Shown here piece after piece: positions 43,392-51,049 of a DNA stretch of 64,000 nt. A program made the translations under genes and the position numbers. The stretch's first letter is position 1, and every line of letters begins with the position of its first letter. The notes below the pieces were generated by a model that was not told where the DNA came from, did no database searches, and saw nothing but the letters and a program-made list of their open reading frames with translations. The DNA is from Deltaproteobacteria bacterium. GTDB taxonomy: Bacteria; Desulfobacterota; Binatia; UTPRO1. Where the stretch lies: contig JAJCZP010000108.1 of assembly GCA_029262315.1 (NCBI GenBank), positions 1 through 64,000 of the forward strand. The letters run 5' to 3'.

Positions 43392-44396
43392 ATGATTGCA
43401 GTCGCTCGCAATGTAGACGTGGATTTCCAATCGACACCGGCCGCACCCCTCCCAGAGAACGAGTTGGTTGCCCGAGTGCTCGACGAGGTTGCGGATCTCC
43501 TCGCGACCCAGGAGGCGAAGCCCTACCGTTCCCAAGCCTTTCGCCGCGGCGCCGCCACGGTGCGTTCGCTCGACATGCCCGTCGCCGACGTGCTCGAGGC
43601 GCGTGGTAGCGAGGGGTTGGCGCGCCTCCCACACATCGGTGCGGGTTTGGCCCGCGCCATTGCCGAGTTCGTTTCGACCGGACGTCTACGCCGGCTCGAG
43701 TGGCTTCGGGGACACGTCGACACCGAGGCCCTGCTTACGACCATTCCTGGCGTCGGCCCGGCGCTGGCTCATCGCATCCACGAACACCTCGGAGTGCATA
43801 GTCTCGAGGAACTCGAGAGCGCGGCCCACGATGGCAGGCTCGCTCACCTCGCCGGCCTCGGCCCGCGACGGGTGCAGAGCCTCAAAGATTCGCTCGCACA
43901 ACGCCTGCGGCGAGCACGCCTGCACGGACTCCGCCCCAGCGCGGCGCTGCCGATCGCGGAACTGCTCGACGTCGACCGCGAGTATCGCAGTCGTGCCGCA
44001 GCGGGCAACCTACACCTCGTCACACCTCGGCGATTCAATCCTCAGCATCGGGCATGGCTACCGATACTCCACACCGAGCGCGGTGACCGTCGCTATACCG
44101 CCTTGTTCTCGAACACCGCGCGTGCGCACACGCTCAACAAGACGCACGACTGGGTCATCATCTACGCCGAGGACGAGGGTGCGGACCGCCAGGCGACTGT
44201 GGTCACGGAGCGTAGCGGCCCACTCGAGGGTTCGCGTGTCGTCCGTGGCCGGGAGCGCGAATCGTTGCAGTACTATCGCACGGACGCAGCCGTGGCGGCC
44301 GAAACCGCACGCGCGCGGAAGGCCGCGGAGGCCATGCGGGCACAGCTCGAGCCAATGTTCCGCGCACACGCCGAGCGGGAGTCAGGTCTGCACTGA
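43392..44396 (+). CDS. helix-hairpin-helix DNA-binding protein, PolX N-domain-like
   Basis: A 334-residue protein whose first 180 residues match the N-terminal half of family X DNA polymerases: a 8-kDa-like helical domain (ENELVARVLDEVADLLATQEAKPYRSQAFRRGA) followed by HhH motifs (LARLPHIGAGLARAIAEFV, LTTIPGVGPALAHRIHEHL, LAHLAGLGPRRVQSLKDSL). The nucleotidyltransferase domain is missing; the remainder, including FNPQHRAWLPILHTERGDRRYTALFSNTARAH, is not a domain I can name. Probably binds nicked or gapped DNA without polymerising. A strong sigma-54-type promoter and ribosome site precede the ATG; the CBS gene 64 bases downstream may be co-transcribed. Confidence 0.75.
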   Translation: MIAVARNVDVDFQSTPAAPLPENELVARVLDEVADLLATQEAKPYRSQAFRRGAATVRSLDMPVADVLEARGSEGLARLPHIGAGLARAIAEFVSTGRLRRLEWLRGHVDTEALLTTIPGVGPALAHRIHEHLGVHSLEELESAAHDGRLAHLAGLGPRRVQSLKDSLAQRLRRARLHGLRPSAALPIAELLDVDREYRSRAAAGNLHLVTPRRFNPQHRAWLPILHTERGDRRYTALFSNTARAHTLNKTHDWVIIYAEDEGADRQATVVTERSGPLEGSRVVRGRERESLQYYRTDAAVAAETARARKAAEAMRAQLEPMFRAHAERESGLH

Positions 44397-44460
44397 GCAG
44401 CGCGCGTTGAACCTGCGCACGCCTTTCTCGTTGGCGGGATCGGCGTGATAGCCTCGGGCC

Positions 44461-45084
44461 ATGTTCTCTATCTGGGGAGTAGGGACAGCCGCCAGCCCCT
44501 ACCTGCCAAAGAGTCCCGAGCGCCGACTGCGCGTCGCCCCGGCCAGCCGAAGCCTTCCTGCCAGACAACACGTCGCCGGAGATGCGACCTCGGAGACGTC
44601 ACAGCGTGGGGCCTCCGCCGGTGCGCCGCGTCACTCCAAGCACGCCGCAGCCTATGAAGCAGCAAGCGAGACGCATCCGAAGCGGCGTCCAGCAGCGACC
44701 GCCGCCGATTTGATGTCGGCTCCGGTCATCACCTTGGCATCCGAAGCGTCTCTCCGAACCGCCGTAGCGCTGTTCCGCGAGCATCGTTTCCGCCACGTGC
44801 CGGTATGCGAACCCTCCGGCATGCTCGTCGGTATCCTCTCGGATCGTGACCTTCTGCGCGACGGCGTGCTAGCCGATTCCGCGCTGATTGCCGAGGTCAT
44901 GACGACGCCGGTTCTTACTGCTCATCCCGAGACGGTGGTGCGGGAGATCGCACGGGTGATGTTCGAAGAGCATCTCGGTGCGATTCCGATCGTTGACGTT
45001 GCTGGAGCCTTGGTGGGGATCATCACGCGAAGCGACATCCTCCGCGCGTTGATCAACCGCGCTCCGCTCGAACTCTGGGTGTAG
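44461..45084 (+). CDS. CBS-domain pair protein with disordered N-terminus
   Basis: A 207-residue protein. Residues 1-80 are low-complexity, Ser/Arg/Pro-rich and probably disordered; the CBS pair is residues 82-200 (DLMSAPVITLASEASLRTAV and EVMTTPVLTAHPETVVREI starts; GILSDRDLLRDG and GIITRSDILRALI ends). A later in-frame start would remove most of the odd N-terminus; no internal ATG with a ribosome site stands out, and an ATG at 44713 falls too close to the first CBS motif. Same strand as the HhH gene. Adenine-nucleotide binding is the family expectation. Confidence 0.85.
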   Translation: MFSIWGVGTAASPYLPKSPERRLRVAPASRSLPARQHVAGDATSETSQRGASAGAPRHSKHAAAYEAASETHPKRRPAATAADLMSAPVITLASEASLRTAVALFREHRFRHVPVCEPSGMLVGILSDRDLLRDGVLADSALIAEVMTTPVLTAHPETVVREIARVMFEEHLGAIPIVDVAGALVGIITRSDILRALINRAPLELWV

Positions 45085-45131
45085 CGATTCGAAAACGGAG
45101 GAATGAGCGATCACGACCCCGCGCGAGCACG

Positions 45132-46595
45132 CTAGCGACGGCCTGACCCAGTTCCGCCGCCCCCGGGGGTAGGCACTGGCGACGGTGACACGTTTTGCAA
45201 CTGCGCGAACTCCTCCTCGACGGCGCCGACGAGATCGTGCAAGTCCGGCATCGCCTCCCAGTCGGCGTTCAGGCCCCAGTGCAATCCGCCATCGTAGCTG
45301 AACAGCGCGATACCGAGCGCCTGGCCGCCAAACAGCGGTACCAGAGGATAGATTTCGACCATACGCGCCCCGAGCAGATACAGCGGGCACGGGGGGCCGG
45401 GAACGTTGGTCACGACCAGGTTGTAGGCGCGCTGATTGGCCGCGAACCGGACGAGCTGCACAATGAGTCCGGTGGCGACGCGATCGCCGATTTCCTCGAT
45501 CAGTTCCGCTCCGTGCGCGACCCGCGAATGCTTCAAGCGCGCCGTCACTTCGATCGTACGTTGCAATCGTCTCACAGGGGACGACTCCCCGATGGGAATT
45601 GGCGCCAGAAAGTTTACGACGCGATTGCCGGGCATGCCGCGTTCCTCGGACCCTCGAATGCTGACCGGCACCATGACGCGAAAGACGCTCTCGGGAGTCG
45701 CCCGGTGTCCCCGCCAGCCAAGAAAGCGGCGCACCGCCCCAGCGACGGTCGCCAGCACGACATCGTTCAAGGTTCCTCCAGCCGCCTTGCCGAGCGCGCG
45801 CGCTTCCGCGATGTCGAACCGTGTCCAGTCGTAGCGCCGATAGGGACCGATGTCCGCGTTGAGCGGCGTATCGGTCGTACCCGAGAAGCCGGCGGCCATG
45901 GTTTCGCCCACGCTGAGGACGGATTCCCGAACCGAGTTCGCGACTTCGATCGGCCGACTGAGTGCTCGGGGCACCGCGCAGGCCACGTCGAACGGTAGCG
46001 ACGCGCGACGCCAGATCTCGTCGCCAAGTAGACGACTCCGACTGGGTTGCGGCTGCGGAATCCAGGGATGCTTCGGCGGCATTGCGGTCCCGGGTTCCAG
46101 TCGGAGGATGGCGGCCAGGATGTCGATGCCCGCGATGCCGTCGACCATGCAGTGGTGCGCCTTCAAGACGAGCGCGAAGCGTCCGTTTCGCAGTCCTTCG
46201 ACGACCCACATCTCCCAGAGGGGCTTGCCGCGATCGAGTTTCTGCGAGAAGAGTCGCGCCGCCATGCGCTTCAACTGACGGACGTCTCCAGGCGGCGGCA
46301 GTGCGGTATGGCGCACGTGGTAGCGCAGGTTGAACCGGGGATCGTCGACCCAGACCGGGTGTTCGAAGCGCGGAATCCACGCGAGCTTCTGACGGAACCG
46401 CGGGGCATCATGCAGCGCGAGATCGATGAACGTCCGAATGCGTTCGGTGTCGATTGCGCCCGCCTCGGTCCGCAACGACTCGCCTTCGAAGATCGCCACG
46501 GCACCGACATGCATGTGCACGCTCGCGTCCTCGATCGCTAGGAACGCCGCATCGGTTGCCGATAGTCGGTCGTATCTCCGGTAGGCCATTGCCAT
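45132..46595 (-). CDS. wax ester synthase / diacylglycerol acyltransferase (WS/DGAT)
   Basis: A 487-residue acyl-CoA:alcohol/diacylglycerol acyltransferase that makes wax esters or triacylglycerol for storage granules. The catalytic HHxxxDG motif is HHCMVDG at 147-153. The N-terminal LSATDAAFLAIED and the later PLNADIGPYRRYDW and NDVVLATVAGAVRRFL blocks match the family, as does NLVVTNVPGPPCPLYLLGA. Ends in a Gly/Pro-rich tail. Convergent with the CBS gene at 44461 and followed upstream by an SDR gene on the same strand. Substrate preference cannot be read from sequence. Confidence 0.93.
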   Translation of the reverse strand: MAMAYRRYDRLSATDAAFLAIEDASVHMHVGAVAIFEGESLRTEAGAIDTERIRTFIDLALHDAPRFRQKLAWIPRFEHPVWVDDPRFNLRYHVRHTALPPPGDVRQLKRMAARLFSQKLDRGKPLWEMWVVEGLRNGRFALVLKAHHCMVDGIAGIDILAAILRLEPGTAMPPKHPWIPQPQPSRSRLLGDEIWRRASLPFDVACAVPRALSRPIEVANSVRESVLSVGETMAAGFSGTTDTPLNADIGPYRRYDWTRFDIAEARALGKAAGGTLNDVVLATVAGAVRRFLGWRGHRATPESVFRVMVPVSIRGSEERGMPGNRVVNFLAPIPIGESSPVRRLQRTIEVTARLKHSRVAHGAELIEEIGDRVATGLIVQLVRFAANQRAYNLVVTNVPGPPCPLYLLGARMVEIYPLVPLFGGQALGIALFSYDGGLHWGLNADWEAMPDLHDLVGAVEEEFAQLQNVSPSPVPTPGGGGTGSGRR

Positions 46596-46675
46596 CCGCT
46601 CGATCGCGCGTGTTCAGCGCGTGATGTGCGACTTCCTTCCGGAACGCGAGCGACGCCTCCCCGAAGGTCGGGCGA

Positions 46676-47533
46676 TCATCGACGGGGTTCCGTGGGCGAG
46701 TCCGACTCGCGACTTCCCGACAGCCAACGGGAGAACGACATGCCCCAGTGCAGGACCGAGTCTGTGAGGCCGGGCGTCAGGGCCGCTAGCTTTTCGAGCG
46801 TGGCCGCGCCGGGCGGCACGGCTAGCTCGACGAGACGGAAGCGCACCGCGGCGAAAATCGCCCAGACTACCCAGGCCGGCGACATGTCGAACATCGCAGG
46901 CCAAAGGGAGCGCACGACCTCGCTCTGGGTTGCCTGTTCGGCCATCGGGGTATCGACGACTCCCGGCATGATGAGCGCGACGTGCACGCGGCTATCGTGC
47001 AACTCGGTGCGCAGCGCCTCGGTCAAGCCCACGAGTGCGAACTTCGTCGCCGCGTAGCCGCCGAGGGGGCTGACCCCACGGCGCCCCGCGAGTGAGTCGA
47101 CGTTTACGACGACACCGCCGTCGGGCTGCGTTTGCATGATGGCGACCGCGTCCTGCATGACCGCCAGCGCGCCGAAGACGTTTACCGCCAACATCGCGTG
47201 CAGGTCTCCGGCCTCGAGATCGAGCACGGTCGCGGGAATCAGGACGCCAGCGTTGTTGACGACGATGTCGATACGCCCATAGTGGCGTTGCACTTCGTGA
47301 AGCGCGGCCCGTACCTCGGCACGGTCGGTTACATCGACGGGAACGACCAACGCATCGCCGCCGCGTTCTCTGATCGTCGTCGCAACGTCATCGAGTACTT
47401 CACGTCGGCGTGCGAGCAGGGCCACCCGTGCACCGGCGGCACCGAACGCCTGTGCCGTCTCACGCCCGATTCCACTGGAGGCGCCTGTGACAGCAACCAC
47501 CTTTCCGGCGAAGAATCCATCGAGCCATGCCAT
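46676..47533 (-). CDS. short-chain dehydrogenase/reductase (SDR)
   Basis: A 285-residue classical SDR: cofactor motif TGASSGIG (about 17-24), NNAG near 92, catalytic Ser in VNVDSLAGRRG and YAATK near 160. Arg residues after the second strand (LARRREVL) favour NADP(H). A C-terminal extension of about 80 residues with hydrophobic patches is typical of membrane-associated SDRs acting on lipids or long-chain aldehydes, which suits its place next to a WS/DGAT gene (supply of fatty alcohol is one inference). ATG 47533 chosen with AAGGGA upstream. Confidence 0.88.
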   Translation of the reverse strand: MAWLDGFFAGKVVAVTGASSGIGRETAQAFGAAGARVALLARRREVLDDVATTIRERGGDALVVPVDVTDRAEVRAALHEVQRHYGRIDIVVNNAGVLIPATVLDLEAGDLHAMLAVNVFGALAVMQDAVAIMQTQPDGGVVVNVDSLAGRRGVSPLGGYAATKFALVGLTEALRTELHDSRVHVALIMPGVVDTPMAEQATQSEVVRSLWPAMFDMSPAWVVWAIFAAVRFRLVELAVPPGAATLEKLAALTPGLTDSVLHWGMSFSRWLSGSRESDSPTEPRR

Positions 47534-47607
47534 CGTAGGATCGGTCCCTTCAGCCGTTGTCGATCTCATTCGGTGGTGGTCGGACGCGCGTGTCGAGAGT
47601 CGCCAGT

Positions 47608-47627
47608 ATGATCGCCGCGGCGATCAT
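47608..47627. terminator. 20-base perfect palindrome at the CBS gene end
   Basis: ATGATCGCCGCGGCGATCAT is its own reverse complement over 20 bases and overlaps the CBS stop codon. It could be a terminator stem (no loop, no T-run) or a dimeric-regulator site serving the SDR gene 75 bases downstream. Neither can be decided from sequence. Confidence 0.4.
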
Positions 47628-48097
47628 TCCGGGCTCGTGTCGTCGCCCGGTGTCCGCTCGACGAGCGCTAGCGCGATAAAGTCACTTTCGGTCACGATGC
47701 CCACGAGTTTTCCCGCGTCGACCACCGGGAGGCAGCCGATCTGGTGCTGCAACATGAGGGCGGCCGCCGTTGCAACAGGAGCGTCGGGGCGGATCGTGGT
47801 CACGTCGGTCGTCATGACCTCCTTGATCGCGAGGCTCGCCATCATCTTGTCCTGCGCAACCGTTCCGTAGCCGAGAGCCTTGGCGAGCGCCCCCCGAAAC
47901 ATGTCGCGTTGACTGAGGATGCCGACGACCGCACCGTCCTCGTCCAAGACGGGCAGGTGCCGAAAACGCTTCTGTGTCATAACCTGGTCGGCAAGCGAGA
48001 GTTCGTCGTTTCGTCCGAGCGTCTGGACCGCAGGAGCCATGAGGTCACGCACACGCATCCCGATCTTCTGTTCGTTCATCGCCGCATGGGCAGTCAT
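47624..48097 (-). CDS. CBS-domain pair protein
   Basis: A 157-residue CBS pair (about 13-70 and 88-148) with DLMAPAVQTLGRNDELSLA and EVMTTDVTTIRPDAPVATA starts and GILSQRDMFRGAL / GIVTESDFIALAL ends. Start ATG overlaps the stop of the hemerythrin gene (ATGA), so the two are made together from the sigma-54-like promoter at 48690-48705. Energy-state sensing is the family expectation; pairing with a hemerythrin suggests oxygen and energy signals are read together. Confidence 0.92.
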   Translation of the reverse strand: MTAHAAMNEQKIGMRVRDLMAPAVQTLGRNDELSLADQVMTQKRFRHLPVLDEDGAVVGILSQRDMFRGALAKALGYGTVAQDKMMASLAIKEVMTTDVTTIRPDAPVATAAALMLQHQIGCLPVVDAGKLVGIVTESDFIALALVERTPGDDTSPE

Positions 48098-48675
48098 GCT
48101 TCCCTCCTGAGGTGGCTCGCGAGCGCGAGCAAGCGGTCGTACCCGTCTTCGCCGTCCGCGGCGTGTCGATGCAGCAAGAAGCGATGCACGACATCGCGTT
48201 CGTCTTCCTCCGAAAGCTCCCTTTCGACCATCGGAAACAAGTAGCGAGCCTCCTGCTCCATGTGCGCGTTGAGATGCGCACAATAGGCCCGGGCAGCTTG
48301 CCGAAAGCGGGCGGCAACGTCCGGATCGTCTGAGGCGAGTTCGGGCAGAAGGTTGGCAATCGCGTCGAGCAACGCTGCCTCCTCCCGATGTTCCTCGATA
48401 GTGTTCTGGAGCGACGGCTCCGACGATGCTAGTCCCTGGCGCTCGAGGGCCGCGAGCAGGACGATGTTCTCCTTGGCATGGTGCTGAGCTGCGAACGACC
48501 GCAAAAACACGAGGGCGTCTCGCCAGACGTCTCGATCGACCTGGGCGGTCTTGTCGAGTCCATGCTCGAGGGTCTTGACGACATCCAGGATCAAGTCGTG
48601 CTCTGCGCTGAGGATCTCTGTAGGGGTCGCGCTCGCGCGACGGGGGCGTCGTCCCAGCGACTTTCCGGTCTCCAT
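48094..48675 (-). CDS. hemerythrin-like (HHE) di-iron protein
   Basis: A 193-residue four-helix-bundle protein. Iron ligands are visible: His26 (AEHDLI), His65 or His66 with Glu69 (QHHAKEN), His96 (EEHREE), His134, His138 and Glu142 (AHLNAHMEQE). These match the HHE cation-binding repeat pattern, used for oxygen or nitric-oxide sensing, transport or iron handling. The N-terminal 15 residues are basic. First gene of a two-gene unit with a CBS protein. No Shine-Dalgarno is clear, and the predicted transcription start is only about four bases upstream. Confidence 0.9.
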   Translation of the reverse strand: METGKSLGRRPRRASATPTEILSAEHDLILDVVKTLEHGLDKTAQVDRDVWRDALVFLRSFAAQHHAKENIVLLAALERQGLASSEPSLQNTIEEHREEAALLDAIANLLPELASDDPDVAARFRQAARAYCAHLNAHMEQEARYLFPMVERELSEEDERDVVHRFLLHRHAADGEDGYDRLLALASHLRREA

Positions 48676-48689
48676 AGCCGTCTAGCCAG

Positions 48690-48705
48690 TGCAGGAACCG
48701 TTCCA
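48690..48705 (-). promoter_or_regulatory. sigma-54-like promoter of hemerythrin-CBS operon
   Basis: On the minus strand TGGAACGGTTCCTGCA matches TGGCACGN4TTGCW at 10 of 12 positions with exact GG-N10-GC spacing. The predicted start (about 48679) is four bases before the ATG, implying a near-leaderless mRNA, which tempers the call. Confidence 0.5.
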
Positions 48706-48726
48706 CCGGCCGCTAACTACGGGTTG

Positions 48727-48739
48727 TCGCGGAAATGCG
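48727..48739 (-). promoter_or_regulatory. dyad upstream of hemerythrin-CBS promoter
   Basis: CGCATTTCCGCGA on the minus strand shares 11 of 13 bases with CGCAGTTCTGCGA in front of the HhH-gene promoter (43299-43311). A second small dyad, TCCCA-TTTC-TGGGA, lies at 48760-48773. Candidate activator sites. Confidence 0.4.
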
Positions 48740-48809
48740 GAGGCGTCGACACTCCACTCTCCCATTTCTGGGAATCGTGACTTCGGGGCGCGCTCGCGAC
48801 TATGCGACG

Positions 48810-49166
48810 CTAGCGCACCAGCCGGTGGATTTGCTGGTGCAGGTGATCGTAGTCGATGGGCTTGCTGAGCGTGTGCACGAAGTCGCGCCCTCGGTCGTCC
48901 GGCTCGGCGAAGCGCCCCCCGAGGTAGACACTCACCAGCAGAACGGGGAGCCGTGGATGTACGCGGTGGAAGCGATTGGCGAGTGCGATGCCGTGCTCCC
49001 CCGGCAGCAGATACTCGACAATGACCATTTCGACGTGGCGCAGATCTTCGAGCGGCGGTACATCTGCAGGCCTTGCGAAATCGAGAACCTGGTGCCCGTC
49101 GTCGCGCAGCATCTGAGCTAGACCAGTTCGGAACGGATCGTCGAAGTCGACGAGGACAATCGGCAT
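48810..49166 (-). CDS. stand-alone receiver protein with Asp-to-Glu phosphosite
   Basis: A 118-residue receiver domain with no output domain. The acidic pocket reads LVDFDDP (residues 5-11), the conserved Ser and Lys are in LVSVY and LSKPID. The phospho-acceptor position, normally Asp in a VLLD-x-x-LPG motif, is Glu51 (VIVEYLLPGEHG). Glu there often mimics the phosphorylated state, so the protein may be constitutively active or a phosphate-independent adaptor. It follows the PAS histidine kinase gene by four bases. ATG 49166 begins the first beta strand directly; upstream codons are not receiver sequence. Confidence 0.85.
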   Translation of the reverse strand: MPIVLVDFDDPFRTGLAQMLRDDGHQVLDFARPADVPPLEDLRHVEMVIVEYLLPGEHGIALANRFHRVHPRLPVLLVSVYLGGRFAEPDDRGRDFVHTLSKPIDYDHLHQQIHRLVR

Positions 49167-49170
49167 CTTG

Positions 49171-51006
49171 CTACAGGGTCGGACCATTCCGTGGCAACTC
49201 AACAGTGAAGACTGCTCCATTCGGCCTTACCGCAGCAAATTCGATGCCTCCGCCGTGTGCCACCGCGATTTCTTTGGCAATCGCAAGGCCGAGGCCGGTT
49301 CCGTCTGGCTTCGTCGTCTCGAACAGGTCGAAGACGTTCGCACCTTCGGGAATACCGGGCCCCGTGTCTTCCACAGAAATGCGAACGCGGTCCGGCGTCG
49401 ATACCGCGGCAGCCACCCCGATCCGTCCCGGCCCCTCGCCGATCGCTTCGAGGGCGTTCTTTGCCAGGTTGTCGAGCAGCCTCCGGAGCTGCGCGCGGTC
49501 GGCTTGGATGATCTGACCGTCGCCGGCCTGTCCAAGATCGAGTTCGATGCCGTGCGCCCGGGCTTCTGGCTGCCAGACCGACACCAGTTCTCGCAGGAGG
49601 TCGCCAAGATCCAAGTCCCGGATGTCGAGTCGCTGGTCGCGGACGAATGTCTTGAAATCTTCAATCAGCGTATCCAGTCGGCGCACCGTCGCGACCAGAT
49701 GCTCTGCCGGCGGCCGCACCGTTTCGAGAGGATCGTTCGGCGCTCGCGCCAGCCGACGTGCGATCTGCTGTGCGGACATGGAAAGGCCCGCCAACGGGTT
49801 TCCGAGATCGTGGACGATCTTGGACGTAAGAGCGCCCACGTCGGCCAAGCGCTCTTGCTGGTGCGCGGTGCGTTGCGCCTCCCTGAGCGCGCCTTCCGTC
49901 CGTTTTCGCTCCGAGATATCGCTCACGAAGGCAAGACCCAGCGGTCCATCGTCCGCCTCGATCGTGCTCAAGCTGACCTCGATCGGAAACTCCGTCCCGT
50001 CCTTCTTCTGGGCGACGAGATCGAGGCCCTGCCCCATCGGACGCACGCGAGGTGCGGCGAAGTAGCCGCTCCGATGGCGCTTGTGATTGCCGCGAAGGCG
50101 CTCGGGCAACAGCATTTCGAGTGGCTGGCCGAGGACCTCCTCGCGGTGGTAGCCGAACATCTCCTCCAGCCGCTGATTCACCTGGACGATGCGCCCGTCG
50201 CGAGCGATGGCCACTACCGTCTCGCCGACGCTCTCGAGAAACGCGCGCGCCTGCGCCTCGCTCTTGCGGAGCCCCTCCTCCGCACGCCGTCGCGCGGTCA
50301 CGTCGAGCATCGAGCCGACCGCCTTCGCCACCCGGCCGCTCCGATCCCGAACCGGCTGCCCAACGCTTTGCACGTAACGGACGCTCCCGTCCGGGCGTCG
50401 GATTCGGAAGGAGAAATCGAACGCGGTTCCGTCGCGTAGGCCGGCGCCGACATGCTCTTCGAAATGAGCGCGATCACCGGCATGGACGAGTTCCTGCGCG
50501 AACGCCTCGAGCGATAGTGGCGGCCGCGACGGATCCACTCCGACGATGCGATACATCTCGTCGGACCAGTAGTCGTCGGATGATGGTGGAATGCTGATCT
50601 CGAAGCCTCCGAGATGCGCAAGCTCTTGCGCGGTCTTGAGATTCGCCTCGCTCCGCTCGAGGGTTCTGTCGACGAAGCGCCGATTGAGCGTTCGCTGGTA
50701 GCGCAGGACGAAGTAGCCGGCGACAGTCACGAACGCAGACGTGAAGCAGATCGTCATCGCGTGCGAGCCCCATGCGCTCATCCCGGGAAACAGGCTTTCT
50801 TTGGTCATCTCGAACGCCACCATGACCCCGACCGTGGCGTAGGCCACGAGCGCCACAGGGCCGAGCAGGCGTTCGATCGAGGATCGAGGCACGCGCAAGA
50901 GTGTGCGGATAGGGTCCCCGACGTCAAGCACACGTACGGGAGCGCGACTCTTCCCAAGATCGCGAATCGCCTCCTGCGAGCTTCTCGAATCTCGGAGGAA
51001 GCCCAC
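49171..51006 (-). CDS. PAS-domain sensor histidine kinase
   Basis: A 611-residue kinase: two TM helices in the N-terminal 105 residues, two PAS domains (about 125-245 with a PAC motif, and 255-375), then HisKA (VHDLGNPLAGL, phospho-His) and HATPase_c with DNLAKNALEAI, EDTGPGIP and GTGLGLAI boxes. The extracytoplasmic loop between the TM helices is short (about 20 residues), so sensing is probably by the PAS domains (redox, oxygen or ligand). GTG start at 51006. Encoded divergently 43 bases from the WS/DGAT-CBS gene and directly before the atypical receiver, its likely partner. Confidence 0.9.
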   Translation of the reverse strand: MGFLRDSRSSQEAIRDLGKSRAPVRVLDVGDPIRTLLRVPRSSIERLLGPVALVAYATVGVMVAFEMTKESLFPGMSAWGSHAMTICFTSAFVTVAGYFVLRYQRTLNRRFVDRTLERSEANLKTAQELAHLGGFEISIPPSSDDYWSDEMYRIVGVDPSRPPLSLEAFAQELVHAGDRAHFEEHVGAGLRDGTAFDFSFRIRRPDGSVRYVQSVGQPVRDRSGRVAKAVGSMLDVTARRRAEEGLRKSEAQARAFLESVGETVVAIARDGRIVQVNQRLEEMFGYHREEVLGQPLEMLLPERLRGNHKRHRSGYFAAPRVRPMGQGLDLVAQKKDGTEFPIEVSLSTIEADDGPLGLAFVSDISERKRTEGALREAQRTAHQQERLADVGALTSKIVHDLGNPLAGLSMSAQQIARRLARAPNDPLETVRPPAEHLVATVRRLDTLIEDFKTFVRDQRLDIRDLDLGDLLRELVSVWQPEARAHGIELDLGQAGDGQIIQADRAQLRRLLDNLAKNALEAIGEGPGRIGVAAAVSTPDRVRISVEDTGPGIPEGANVFDLFETTKPDGTGLGLAIAKEIAVAHGGGIEFAAVRPNGAVFTVELPRNGPTL

Positions 51007-51049
51007 CGAACAATAAGGGATCTTACCATCCGCCGCGGCGGCATTCTCC

